From Vermamoeba vermiformis (taxonomy: Eukaryota; Tubulinea; Echinamoebida): a stretch of 64,000 nt of DNA. The stretch lies in contig JBEWZL010000202.1 in NCBI GenBank assembly GCA_045837725.1, positions 248,001 through 312,000 on the forward strand, in the 5' to 3' direction. This document shows positions 23,695 to 35,751 of this stretch, piece by piece. The notes under the pieces are model-generated. The model saw only the letters and a program-made list of their open reading frames with translations, had not been told where the DNA came from and searched no databases. The translations under genes and the position numbers were made by a program. Numbering within the stretch: the stretch's first letter is position 1; each line of letters starts with the position of its first letter.

Positions 23695-24313
23695 AATCTG
23701 GGCAATCAAAAAATGATGCGAATAGTAAACTCTTTAAGTTCCAGAATATCTTGAGGACTGTTAATGTGGTTAGTTCGGCATGGTATTTGAATTTTTATAC
23801 TTTGGACCTCACCTGTGAATTTTTAGCATCTCGACGAAAATTCAGCTAATTTAACACAAGAAACGAATCATGGCATTTTAAAACATTGACGTTTGGAATA
23901 TCGATGGTAAAATTCTACGTGTGAACTAACAATCCGGGTTGTGAATTGTTGGGATGCTTCGTTTGACTTTTCGGACCCCGTTTTTGGCAATAAACAGAAT
24001 TCGTTTACTGTGTCAATAAAAACAATCTAGTGTTAGATGGAGTATTAAATTTCCGGAACAGGTAATTTTCAATCCCACCAAAACTCAAATTTTCTGAGGC
24101 ACAAAAATTAAATTAAGGCATTAGCTTAAACAAAAAATTGAAACTAGGAATTTTATCCCCCGATAAATACTGCTACCACTTTACGTAGATCTTGAGGTTG
24201 TTGCATTTTCGAGACTTGTTGATGGGATTGCACACGGGCGATATACAGTGAAAGTATGTTTAGTACAGATAAGGCACGTTTATTGAATTACGTACGCTGT
24301 TTATTATGACTGT
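23695..24313. other. Intergenic plus probable 5' UTR intron, 619 bases
   Basis: The left part likely holds the 5' UTR and leader intron of the kinase gene. The rest is the promoter region and the 3' side of xylulokinase. No further ORF is supported. Confidence 0.45.
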
Positions 24314-26586
24314 TCAATACCGAGTCTTCTCAATAATTTGTTGTTCTAATCTCTCATACCGCGGTAACATCTGTTTGTAGATTTCGTGGGCTGTGGGATT
24401 CGGATCCGTCGCTTTGTGGTACCCCGAAGATTGATCGATCACACTAGTAAATGGTACGAACCTAATTATACCACGTTAATAATTAGCTTTAAATTAAACA
24501 GTCACGCATACTTATTTTCTTTTTCACATCTCCATCCGTGCAACGCTCTATAAGCTGCGCCTAAACTGGCACTATTGGCCTGATCCTAAATATTTCCAAA
24601 TTAGGAAATAGTTATATTTAACAAATGGACGTACTCCAACGAACACTGGCACGCCAAACACGTCGCTAATAACTTGCAAAATGTGTTTGTTCTGCGAGGC
24701 ACCACCCGTGCAAATGATTCTGTTCGCGACCTTCAAGCCAAGTTTCTCACAATGTAATAGCATCGACAAGAACTGGCTCTCGACTACAGCGCGAGGGTAA
24801 TATTCGTGACTAGGGAACTGTTCGATTTGCTTGTCATGGGCATCGAAATAATGACGACCAGCCTTCACTCGAGGCGTGATTTCAGCGTCCTAAAAAAACA
24901 TTAGAAATTATCTTTTTAACTTATTTGTCCTTGTAATTATGAGTAGACGGCACTGGTAATAATATAATATAGCTTTAAATACCTGGAAATAAAATCCAAT
25001 GTGTCCGTTGTTGCCGGCAGGAGTGTGTTGAAGAATCTCGTTGAACTTGGTCCACGAGCTTTCTGCAGCGAAATTTCGAACGGCTTCACGTGTCAATGAT
25101 CCGTTCTTATAACAAATAAGTGCCATAAAGCTATCAGGGTCAATCGGGTTACAAAAAATGTGTCCTTCTTCGCCGGATGGCTTTGGATCACTTGACGTTC
25201 CGAACAATGTATCGCTCGTGCCCAATGAGATCGCCAAATCTCCCTATAATAAATCAATTAATCCTTATGTACTAGTTAATGTTTCAAAGTGGAATAAGGT
25301 GAAAAATTTGGATCTGGATGTACTTACCACTGCGAGTTTCAATGCAGCCAATGAACACGGGTTGTCTCCGCTGCAAGTAATAACAGAACAATCCTTGTTG
25401 AACTTGTATTTGTTCACAAAATACGACGAGACCTTGCCTGCCACAGAGTGTGCAAGTTTGATCTGTTGAAACGATCGTTAGTCAAAACTTCTATACAAGG
25501 AAATAGTAATATAATAATATTATGGGACGTTACCTCGCCTAATTTAGTCTTCAGGTCTTCGCCGATTGTATCTAAGATCTTAGGCACCCAATCCTTCGTG
25601 TGCAAGTCCATCACGTTCATGCCAGATCCGTCAGCAGGGTCAATAGGTGCGTAGTCGCCAATAAAGATCGAGCACAAGAACGAGCTCACTAATGATATTC
25701 GTTCAGTTTCGTTGTAAGCGGCTTCTTGCGTAGCTCGGATCTGCAACGGTTAGATCTCGATCAGATCAAAATTTTGACTTGTGCTTACCTTAGCGATTTG
25801 CTGGCCAGTAAAACGTTCGTAGCACCTTGAACCAGTGATGTGAGCAACGTTCTCAGGGCCGCCCATCACGTGCTCGATCTTCTGACAGTACTCGCTGGTC
25901 GAGCTGTCCATCCAGATCGGGCTTTGTTGCACGCTCAACAAATTGTGTTCTTTGAACTGCTCTAACAAAGACTTGTTTGCGTCGAGTCCTTGAAGGTGTT
26001 GACGTGCTCCTTTGCGCCAGTACACGCTGCCATGTTGTTGGCCTGAACCCGAAGCAGCAGCAATCTAACAATAGAACTATTAGTTTACAGGCACCAAGCT
26101 ATAAGAAAACTCGCATTGCGTAATAATATATTATATTTGTATGGTAAATATATATTCTGTATATTATTAAGAAAGGTTACCTTATCGAAGGGCAAGTTCG
26201 TTTTTGCAAGACGATCCAACAGTAAGTCAAGAGCTTCAACCCACATCAAAGTTGGTGAGGTCACGGATAGTCCATCAGCACCACGAATAGCACCGCCTGC
26301 ACAATGTAACTTGGTTATTGGAAGGTCTCCAAATCACATTTGGTAATAATTTTTATTTCGGTTACTATCGCACGAATAGCAAGAACAGCCGCTTAAATAA
26401 ACAATAGCTCGTGTAACATAATTTTTAAAAATATTGTAGATAATTACCTTGAGTCCTGTAATGAGGAAGATCCGCTTCGAAATTAACTAACGTCTCTTGA
26501 ATAACCTTTGCATTAACATCAATAACAGTGGCTTTCACGGATTGCGTGCTTAAGTCAATGCCCAAAAATAAATCTGTTGCTGCCAT
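24314..26586 (-). CDS. XYLB: Xylulokinase, 536 aa
   Basis: Phosphorylates D-xylulose with ATP to xylulose-5-phosphate, feeding the pentose phosphate pathway. Nine exons (26448-26586, 26181-26296, 25789-26064, 25534-25740, 25328-25462, 24983-25243, 24635-24889, 24512-24585, 24314-24461) add up to 536 residues, the same length I recall for human XYLB. FGGY-family features: N-terminal LGIDLSTQSVKA phosphate loop, SGSGQQHGSVYW, PIWMDSSTSEYC, MNVMDLHTKDW, CSGDNPCSLAAL, LAISLGTSDTLFG, ICTGGASQNKHILQ and DQANSASLGAAYRALHGW. All sites expected for the fold are present, so it should be active in the cytosol. It is divergently arranged with the HD-type gene 72 bases away. Confidence 0.95.
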
Positions 26587-26658
26587 TTCGTTTTGTGGTT
26601 CAGAAAAGTATCAAAATTTTCGATCTACATTTTTAAGCAAATAATCCAACGAAACACC

Positions 26659-27617
26659 ATGGATAATGTATTTATAGAAAAATGGAATTTAATTACTGCG
26701 GGATTTAACCTTCCGCAGGAGCTTGGTAGTAAATGGTTGAAGATCAGTAAGTCACGGTCTTTAATTTCCCTTGCAATATTTTAAATTACTTTCTCTACGT
26801 AATATTTCAATAAAATTATGGACAAATATATGCGCCGCATATTTTTCCGAATTTAATTTAATTTTCTAGTTTGGGATCATTACGACGAGCCTTGGCGCTA
26901 TTACCACACGACGAATCACATTAAAGAACTCTTCAAATATTGCGATAAATATAGCACCAACCTAAATAATACGCTAGTCGTCGCTCTAACGATATTTTTC
27001 CACGAGTAAGTTTTCAGTACGTCAAATTCCAGTTCTAACATTTGTAGCGTTATTTACGAGCCTAAAAAGAGCGATAATGAAGAAAAAAGCGTTGAATTAT
27101 TCCGAGAATTCGGTCGAGAAGCGAAATTGGTATTAATCAATCATTTTCTTATTGATAACTTTCCATACTAACGTTGAATTTCAGAATGAAGAAATTATAC
27201 AAAAAGTCAGCACCTATATTATGAATACTAAGTCTCATAGTACCATGTTAAGCAGTGATTCAGATTTGCAATACTTTTTAGGTGCGATTAATATTTAAGC
27301 ACCCTTTTTCCAGATCTAATTTTTGCTACAGATTTCGACTTGAGCATCCTTGGACAACCCACGGAAGGTATATTAAGCTCAATAACTAACTTAATATTGA
27401 TTTTAACGACTTTGTAGTCTATGACCAGTACGCAGAACACATGCGCAAAGAATACATTCACGTGCCCGATGATTTGTTCAAGCAAGGCCGAACAGCGATA
27501 TTAATCAAATTATCCGAAAAAGGAAATATTTATAAGACGGAAGAATTCAAGAAACTGTACGAAGACCAAGCAAAATTGAATATGAAAAACGAGATCGCAA
27601 AATTAGCTTCATCGTGA
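26659..27617 (+). CDS. HD-superfamily metal-dependent phosphohydrolase-like protein, 212 aa
   Basis: Exons 26659-26746, 26870-27005, 27048-27129, 27185-27281, 27332-27367 and 27418-27617 give a whole frame. The sequence follows a conserved but uncharacterised family seen in bacteria and eukaryotes: W-Y-EPWRYYHTTNHI, then LTIFFHDVIYEPKKSDNEEKS (the HD metal pair in FFHD), a histidine in NTKSHS, DFDLSILGQP and YDQYAEHMRKEYIHVPDDLF. The His and Asp ligands are all present. The natural substrate is unknown; HD proteins usually cleave phosphate esters of nucleotides. Two introns are only about 40-50 bases. Confidence 0.88.
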
Positions 27618-27664
27618 ATAACAATATCTAATTAAGATATCTATATTGTTGACTATTGTTCGTT

Positions 27665-29229
27665 TTATTTTAATTTTAATCGACTTGAATCAATGTGCTC
27701 TTGAATAGCATACCGCAGAAAATCTTTCTTTGGATGTAAATAATAAAACGTCAATAAAAAACGCTTTGACGCATTTTCTTCTGCTTGTACTTTCGTCGCC
27801 GCAAACGCTATAAATAAAAAAAAACGTTATTAAACGAAAATAATTCAAAAACTAACGGATCCACGAGAACCTACCTTTCGCAAAAAATTTCTTTGATACG
27901 ACTGTAATAAATGCTCGCCAGCCATTCGGTTCTTCTTTGTATCTATATTGTAATAGTAATTAGTATAATTGCCTTATAAACCTTTATATGCGTGACGTAC
28001 GTAAAGTTTGGCTTGACATTTAATGCCTCGAGCATGTCAATTAAACTCGCTTTGTAGCTCTCTAATGTCACGGATAAATGAATGTACGGCATAATTTCTC
28101 TATTTTGTGAGTTCAGCAGGTAGAACGGCTCTTCGCTTGTCTAAAAAAATCAAAAAATAAAGGTCAAATGAGTTTTGTTCGAACTTAAAATTGCTTGTAA
28201 TAACAAATCAAGGTCAAATAAAATAAATAAATAAGACTTTAAATTAAATCATTAACGGTAATATGTTAACATACCACTGAGGTTCGCCGCCATAGAATGC
28301 ACTTTAAAACAAAATTTCTCGCCACTTGCTCTCCCTGTAGAAAATTATTAGAAGCTAATTATACGCTTATTTAAGTTACTTACGCATTGTTTATCTATTA
28401 TAGCAAGTAATTGTATTATTGACTTGCTTAGTATTCGTTGTTTGAATGGTAAAACGTTCTGTACGGTAGATCCGGTGTCTTGAATGGTAATCAACTTATG
28501 TAGTCCAATATTAATAGCTCTATTATACAAATGCAACTGCGACGAAAACTTCATGACGCAGTACGCTATTGAACTTTGTGGTAGATTTGGGTACAGATCC
28601 GCTAACGCTTCTGATGCGTATTTTTTAAAACAAGCTTCGCCTATGGTTCCGAAATAATATTATATTTCTATTTGCTAATTTAATTAATTAATATTATGAC
28701 TTACCATCGCGATAATATTCGAGGCCAAGACCAGAAGTCCAAGCTAGGTATTTGCCTGACTGTTTAATCGTAGGCCTCAACGTCATTAATTTTTGTACGA
28801 GCTCTGCATCTAGAGTATCCAAGCCAAGCGATTTTAAGTGATTTGTAATGTCTTCAATCGAACCTACAAAAAAATTGTAATTATTAGTCTGAGGCTCGAT
28901 AATAATAATCTTATAGATGTGCCTATGAAATGTCATTTGATTCAATAGCGGAGTTAGAGTAAACAAAATGAATTCAGTTGAAGAAATTTCCTCCTAACTC
29001 CGAAGATCTGTAGGATCGACAATTGAAAGCAATCTCGATTTATGAGCACGCTACATTATATGAATAAATACTTACTTAATGAGCAATATTCTTCAGGTTT
29101 ATCTGTATTATCGAATTGTCTATCAATGTCCTCCGGAGTTAATTTTCTTTTTGCAACGTGTAACGCTTCTTTCTCAATATCTTTAACGTCTTGAAGTCCG
29201 TCTATTATTGGTGTATTTGGTTTTTCCAT
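27665..29229 (-). CDS. Unrecognised cytosolic protein, 326 aa
   Basis: Seven exons (29076-29229, 28705-28863, 28384-28640, 28275-28334, 28001-28140, 27875-27942, 27665-27807) keep frame from MEKPNTPIIDG to a TAA after RLKLK. The composition is that of a normal folded protein: alternating helices, no signal peptide, no membrane helix, no low complexity. Notable stretches are AWTSGLGLEYYRDG, VLPFKQRILSKSIIQLLAII and FYLLNSQNREIMPYIHLSV. I do not recognise a family. The first intron is unusually long for this window (about 210 bases). Confidence 0.75.
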
Positions 29230-29430
29230 TGGTGATAATTTTTGTTTCGCTTAAAAATGACACGTTAATGTTGGGTGATGGATCGAGATCGTCTCTCAAA
29301 AAAATTAAATTAATCTAATTATTAACCAATAATTATTTAACCACTATTTTATACTAATAAAAGGCACATTAAACATGCTAGGATTTATTGGTGAATTTAA
29401 CGAATTTGATCGGGAAAAATGACGTCACGT

Positions 29431-29622
29431 TTAATCGCATGATAACCTACCTTGTCTATATAACATATCCATAATAATGCCTTTTTTTTGCTCGAGCTTC
29501 TGTACAGGTTTTGATAAAACCAGCTTTGGTTTCGGTGGAGAGGGAGGAGCATCTGATGAATAATGCCGCCGTAGGCACGCACGACATCGTTGCCTCAATG
29601 AACGAACCGCTATTGATAGCAT
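29431..29622 (-). CDS. Small basic ORF, 63 aa, possible mitochondrial protein
   Basis: MLSIAVRSLRQRCRACLRR is an Arg-rich amphipathic start followed by HYSSD, which looks like a mitochondrial presequence cleavage region. Then comes a Pro/Lys segment (PPSPPKPKLVLSKPVQKL) and EQKKGIIMDMLYRQ. A donor GTAGGT after MLYRQ suggests one further exon, so the C-terminus may differ from the open frame, which ends GRLSCD. No domain is known. Confidence 0.45.
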   Translation of the reverse strand: MLSIAVRSLRQRCRACLRRHYSSDAPPSPPKPKLVLSKPVQKLEQKKGIIMDMLYRQGRLSCD

Positions 29623-29997
29623 TTGTGTTACAAATATGGATGCGAAGCAGGTAAGGACAAAATTCTAATCCTATCTTTTTTTCGTAACGAAATTTAATTC
29701 TAAAGAACTAGAATGAATGTTCGAGTAGCGCTACCTGTCTACTGGGCGAATTATTATATAATTAAGCTATCTTAAGTGGAACGAGCAGATGTGAACTATC
29801 CGGGGAGATTTCAGATCGTGTTGCGACCAATTCCCGGTCCAGTTTTCAAAATTGCGTGTTTGCTAATTGAGCACAGAATATTCGTCGTTTGTTTGAATAG
29901 AAGATAATTTATCTTGATACTTCACTTTTGTTGTGGTAATAACAAGCCACAAAACGGTTTTTTGATCGCGATCTTGATCTTGGCCCAATTTTCTTTT
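29623..29997. other. Intergenic between divergent genes, 375 bases
   Basis: Presumed promoter region shared by the small minus-strand ORF and the plus-strand membrane protein gene. An ATG with a donor at 29638-29652 (reading MDAKQ) could be a leader exon, but I could not link it to a following exon in frame. Confidence 0.4.
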
Positions 29998-31318
29998 ATG
30001 GCTGATAATAATACAAACAAACCGTCTCAAATTCGGCCAGTAGCCGCTCCACCGCAAGCTGCTCCAAAGAAGGCCGCACAGCCTTCTCCAGCGAAAGTCG
30101 CACCAACGCCTGCTACTAAGCAAGCAGCCAATCCTCCTAAAGCTGCCCCTAAAAAATCTACCAATCAGAGCCCCGCAACCTCTGCAGGTGCCCCGAAAAA
30201 GTAAGCGCATCTAATATTAAAAATTAATTAAAATTGGTTTTTATCATTAATTCACTTTTATAACCATAATGCCACTGAAGCAAACCATAACAAATACTAA
30301 TAATTAATAACAATAATAATAAGGCGCATGGCTGACTGATTAACAAAGGCAAGCAGCGCAACCGAAAGTCCCTGCGCCGGCAAAGAAAGAGGATAAATCA
30401 TGCTGCGGACGTTGGAATAGACTTAGTGGCTGTGGAAAGTTTGGCTTGCTTTGGTATTTATTTTGGTTATCGCCATTTATTTTAGAAGGATCCATCTGGC
30501 TCATTGCTATTGGCGTGCTGATACCGATTGGCTTTGGATTCGGATTAATCAAACATAAGCTGCCTATACTATGGTTTATTATCGTAGTGATTGTTAATAT
30601 CGGAGGTTTAGCGGATTTGACAGCCGACATTTGGCTTTTGTTACGAACACTACTGTACTATATGACAAACTACAAAGTCAATCCGTTTGGCGAAATGACT
30701 CATGAAGAGAGCTCACTCTTCTTCATGCGATTGATTGCAACACTCGTGACTGGCGTTCCAAGCGTGATCTTCTTGTTTTTCATGAAGTCGGATGCGTGGG
30801 CTGCTTTTACTGGCGAGAAGAAAGCCAACGTAGCGCAATCAAGTGCAAATGGCGCAGTAGCAATCGTTCTCATGATTATTTGGAAGTTAGCAATGATTTT
30901 TGCTCGCGTTACGATTATTTGGCAGATCTTCAAGAGTCTGATCAAGCACAAGAAAATCACAGAGGAGACGGAGAAAAACACAAAATTCTGGGAAATAGCA
31001 GCTACATTAGAAGTACTATGGTCAGCTATTCCGTTAGGAATTTTAACAGCCTTTGAAGCATTTTATTTCGAAGACCTCTCGCACGTGACACCTACGAAGG
31101 TCTGGGAGCTCATTAAATTAGGAGCTCTTGCTATAGACTTGATAGGTGTCTCATATTTCTGCTATTTTGAGCTATTTGGACTCAACAAAACCGTTCACAA
31201 GTGTCTGGGTGAGCACAAGCATCATGATGCAGCGATCAATCAATCCTCAGACGAAAAATCACCTTTAATCGTCGAGAGCAGTAGCAATGTATTAGCACCT
31301 AGTGATTCAAATGTATAA
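29998..31318 (+). CDS. Polytopic membrane protein with Pro/Ala/Lys-rich N-terminal tail, 390 aa
   Basis: Exons 29998-30200 and 30349-31318. Residues 1-80 are low complexity (repeats such as AAPKKAAQPSPAK), ending in a CCGRW motif that could be acylated. Six to seven membrane helices follow, with a pair of charged residues inside a helix (GGLADLTADIW), then TGVPSVIFLFF, and WKLAMIFARVTIIW. The order (D inside a helix, a Pro-containing helix, then a WK-x-R helix) is weakly reminiscent of XK-type lipid scramblases, but I would not assign that without a profile search. The C-tail is His-rich and acidic. No signal peptide before the tail, so the tail is probably cytoplasmic. Confidence 0.78.
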
Positions 31319-31570
31319 TTAAAGCATAGAAACGAATAAAACAAACTCTAAAGATCAGATTTGTCATTTTTCTGCAGACTTGCGGCCTTAAGCCTCACTT
31401 ATAAGTGCACTTTATATCATTTAATCATCGAAATAGGATTTTGTACAATGTTCGCTCGGGTAATCACGTTTCTGTGAATGGTTTGTATTTGAAAACAGAA
31501 GCAGCTGATTAAATTGATTTTGCAAACGATTGAATAGCACAATATGACCTAACTATAATATTATACTACT

Positions 31571-34500
31571 ATGTCATCGACGCAAACAGCAATTACTATT
31601 GCAGCTTCCACGTCGATAGCAACAGCGCTGCTGATCTACCTGCTACTTCGTCCAAAGAGGAATGATGTCATCGGACCGGAATCAGATCTAAGAAGGTCTG
31701 ACGATGGAAGAAAAATTCAAGAGGATTCACTTAATCGGCGGAGAGCAGCTGTGCTAGGTATAAAATTATTTTTTCAGATTAGATTTCGAATCTGCTTCGA
31801 ACTAAACGCGCCTTATTCGCACAATATTTTGAAATTTATTGCACACGAAATATTATAGCATTTATTCTGCGTTTTAATTATTATTCTTTCATTTTGAATT
31901 TTTGCGGGCGCTGACGTTGCTTCAAATTTACATAAATAATAATTCATTTAATAGCAAAACCTCTTCCTGAATTGGAACACAAGAGAGCTGAAGAATCTGA
32001 TGACCAAGAGGAAAATATTTATGCGGATGTACCTCGCGATCACAAAAAAGAAGCAGGCCACGCGACTGACAATACAAGTGGCGCTGCAAAATATTCTTCG
32101 AAAAATTTAAGGGTAATTATTCGCTTAGCACAGCTTTTATCGCACTAACCGAAAATATTGCGGATCTTTTTTGAAAACTCCGCGAGCTGCTTTTAATAAC
32201 AATATAATATTTAGTATTATCAACAATCCTATGATACCGATGGAATTGTATTTAAAGAACCCGTGATCCCGAAGAATATTTATCGAGGCTATTCGTCTCA
32301 TTTCCCTGACAGGTAAGTCTTTATTATTTAATTCGGATAAATTCAATTCAATTTGCGCGACCTTCCTTACGTAAACAACATTACTATTTTAAGCGATTTT
32401 CGGAAAGAATATCATTTTAATTGAAAATTTCTTATTTTCGGACCGATTGTAAATTCTCATCGAAATTCTAATACTATTAAACTTATATATAACCATATTG
32501 CTTACGTTATTTTTGCATTTGCAGTACGAGCGATCAAGCAGTATTTCCTAATAATGAAGTCAATGTCAAACGACTCGGCGATTGGAACAAAAGATTTCAA
32601 AGCTGCATCAAAAAATTGAACACATTTACGCTATTAACACCGCTGCAAGAACGATTGGCCGTGAATTTAGATCTCATGCACTTGGCACAAGATTTTATTT
32701 ACGCTGCGACTACCTACGGAAAGATCATTATTTCCGAGTATTATTTGCCGCGTGCCAAGAAAACTATTAAACCTTGTTCAGAGCTCCCCGGCGTAAGTCT
32801 AAAAATAGTACTATTAATTGTATATATATTAACCTATTGTAGCTCATGGGCGGTCAAAAGTTCATCGTGCACAACATTTTGTTCAAGTTTGCAGTCGATT
32901 ACAACGGCTTATTTGGCAATGATTACGCGGCAGCAAAAGCAGCTGGAAATGAACTACGAGGATTGATCAGTTATTTTAACACGGGCATTTCTGACCTCAA
33001 CGTGCCTTTGATGGCCCTGGTCGATTACCGCGGCTTCCGGTTGATTGCTATGTCAATTTTACCCGTGGGAGAAGAGACTATTATCTACGGCAGCTGGTAT
33101 GTTATCATTCATATCGATATAGGCCATATACTTATTATGTAATATAGTGACGCTGGTCGAAACATTCATGCCAACAATGAAGAGTTCAACGAGTTGATGA
33201 AATTAGCAGCCAAAAAATTGAACTTAAAACCGCACAGATGTCGCGTGGCATTGCGTAAGAACAAGCCGAAGACACGAATGGACTCGAGGACACATATCAG
33301 AGGAGCTTCGTCTGACTCACGACACGGCTCTGGAGATTTCCGATTCGGTTCATCTCCCGCGCGAGATACAAGCTCTAATACCTCGCCGTTGCCAAGCCCA
33401 AAGGGAAATTACACTAATGCTAATGGCTCGGAAAAATATAACGACAATGCATTGACGAGCAGTCAAAGTTCATCTGACGCAGATGTCTACGAGACACCAA
33501 TGTTGGCTCGCAGTTACTCTTCTGAAGACGAGTTTGACGAGGGCACGGATTTTTTGTACTCGCCTGCTGATTTGGAAGGGCACAAAGGCCGCGTAAGTCA
33601 CGTGCTCGAAATTACTTTGCGTAACTCTAACACTGACCAATGACAGGACGGCAAATTCTACTTGTTGGACTTCAGTCGTGTGTTGCCTCCCGAGACTCCT
33701 AATCCTCAGTAAGTCATTGAAAAATATTCTTATTTCACCGTGAGTGGATGCTGATCCGTTTTCACATCAGTTTCAAGAACAGTCATCTTTCAAGGTTGCT
33801 TCGTCCCGAATTTGTACAAACTTACCCGAAGCCACTTTGTCCCGATGCTTTTAGCGGTTTCATGAAAGGTATGAAGGTCAAACTTTTTTCAACCATTTTT
33901 TTAACTTTTTTATTTGCAGAGGATGGTGAGGAAAATCTTCACAATTCAGAGCTGAAAGAAGCCACCAATCACTTGATCAATGTGCTTGTGCCTAAATTTG
34001 CTAAAGCAGACTTGGTCAAGTTGATGGCCGATGCACGTGAACAAGGCCGTTTGACGGAGTTCAGATTGACCGAGACTATTCACAGCGTTGGTATTAACTG
34101 CAGATACATCGGCTTGTTGCGAAAGAACACCGAAGACCCTGAGTTCAAGCGCATAATGTTGATTGAAATGTTGGCACGTGTCATCAAGAACAATTTGCGC
34201 TTCAAACTACGCGAGAAAATGAAAATTTTGCGATTGCCTCTGGAAGAGCCCTACAGGTACATTATTATTACCCATAACATATCCCATATTAATTTTTTAT
34301 ATAGACGATTGGTTATCGACTATTTCAACCTTGTCTTTGGTAACACGAAAAATTCTGACAGCTACTGGGACGACTTTTTGAAGAAAGATTTGTTGATCAA
34401 TTTTCCGGCGTCCCTTCACACCGCAGAAGCTACAAAAGATCATCACTTAAAGCCACGTGTCACTGAGCTTAAAGTCAGCACTGTCGTCGATCAAAAGTTC

Positions 34501-35335
34501 ATGAACTGTTTGTTCGAAAAAGTGCGCAAGATGATGGCACTGGCCTTTACGAACAGACAATACAACTTTAACTTGGAACAACCGTTTGATGATACAGACC
34601 TTGATACTATAGGCGAGCGCGTGAAGCATATGAATATCATGGCGCACGCACAAGGCTTTTTCTATCACATGAAAGGTCTTATCAACCGCGTCGATGACCC
34701 GTTGAACGCGCAAAAGTTTTACGAAACGGCTATTGGCAAGTTCGAGGAGGCGTTGGATGCTAACCCTAACAACAAAGAGGTACAGTATTAATTATATAGT
34801 AAGTTATACTGACCGTTGACTAACCGATGGATCTGACAGATCTTGTTGAGCATTGCGTTGACTTGGATGCTTTGTATTGAAGAAGAGATGAAGCTTAAAC
34901 CTACTCATAATGAACGAGAAAAAGTACTTTTTACACGCACAGACCCTCGTGTCAGAAAGGCTGAAGAATATTCTTTGCGGGCTATTGCAGCTGAACCCAA
35001 ATATGGTAAGTGATTTCAGTACGACCAACGAAAAATTTATATTTCATTCATCAAGATAATGTATCTCGTATGACATTACGACTGACCCATAATAATTTTT
35101 AGACTCGTTCTCGTTGTTCAGATACGCACAATTTTTGGAAAAGTGTGGCGATCTGGAAACAGCGGAAGATTATTACTTGATGGCACTTGAAGCGGATCCA
35201 AACAATGCAGGTTGCTTGCATTGTTATGGTAATTTCTTGTCTGAAAGAGGCTTGGAAGAAGAAGCTGAGAGCTTTTATCTGCGGTCTTCGAAGAACACGA
35301 TCGGTCAAAAGTACATGCCTGAATATTACTACTAA
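31571..35335 (+). CDS. CLU-domain protein with N-terminal membrane anchor and C-terminal TPRs, 926 aa
   Basis: Twelve exons (31571-31757, 31955-32112, 32215-32312, 32525-32792, 32843-33096, 33148-33592, 33647-33708, 33771-33868, 33920-34256, 34305-34779, 34840-35005, 35103-35335) join cleanly. The N-terminus has a hydrophobic helix (ASTSIATALLIYLLLRP) after about 10 residues. The middle follows the CLU/TIF31 central domain: GGQKFIVHNILFKFAVD, PLMALVDYRGFRLIAM, LPVGEETIIYG, KLNLKPHRC and, after a Ser-rich insertion, DGKFYLLDFSRVLPPETP. The C-terminal third has TPR-like units (ALDANPNNKE, ETAEDYYLMALEADPNN). Canonical CLU proteins control mitochondrial distribution and mRNA; the membrane anchor and Ser-rich insert make this a distinct architecture. 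Confidence 0.85.
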
Positions 35336-35751
35336 GCGAGATCTGCTCTTGGAACTCACCGGGTAATTGCGAATTATAGCATCAAAATTAATGTATAAAT
35401 CTTTCAATTGTACAATTTAATATTATTTTTAAATAACACCAAGCGTTAAAATTTTCCGGATTTGACATGACGGATCTAATGAATTATTTACTTTATCAAC
35501 ATAATATATCTATCAAAACTACCATAGATTTTTATTCCGTGTTTATCGGATGATTGAAACGCTTTACTAAATTTGGAATTTCGTCCGTTTCAAAATATCA
35601 CGTGCTGAACCCTACAAAAGCGTTTAAAAATGACATTCTGCATTCTGTTAATCAGTAGTGACCACATGAGGTCACATTTATATACTTTTTATTTTTGAAG
35701 TCCGTATGAAGCCACGGATATAGCGGATCTAATTATTTTAAACAATTTTGA
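35336..35751. other. Intergenic, 416 bases
   Basis: AT-rich promoter region of the 7TM receptor gene. The motif CGGATCTAA occurs at 35472 and again at 35723, about 30 bases before the ATG. No ORF is supported. Confidence 0.4.
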
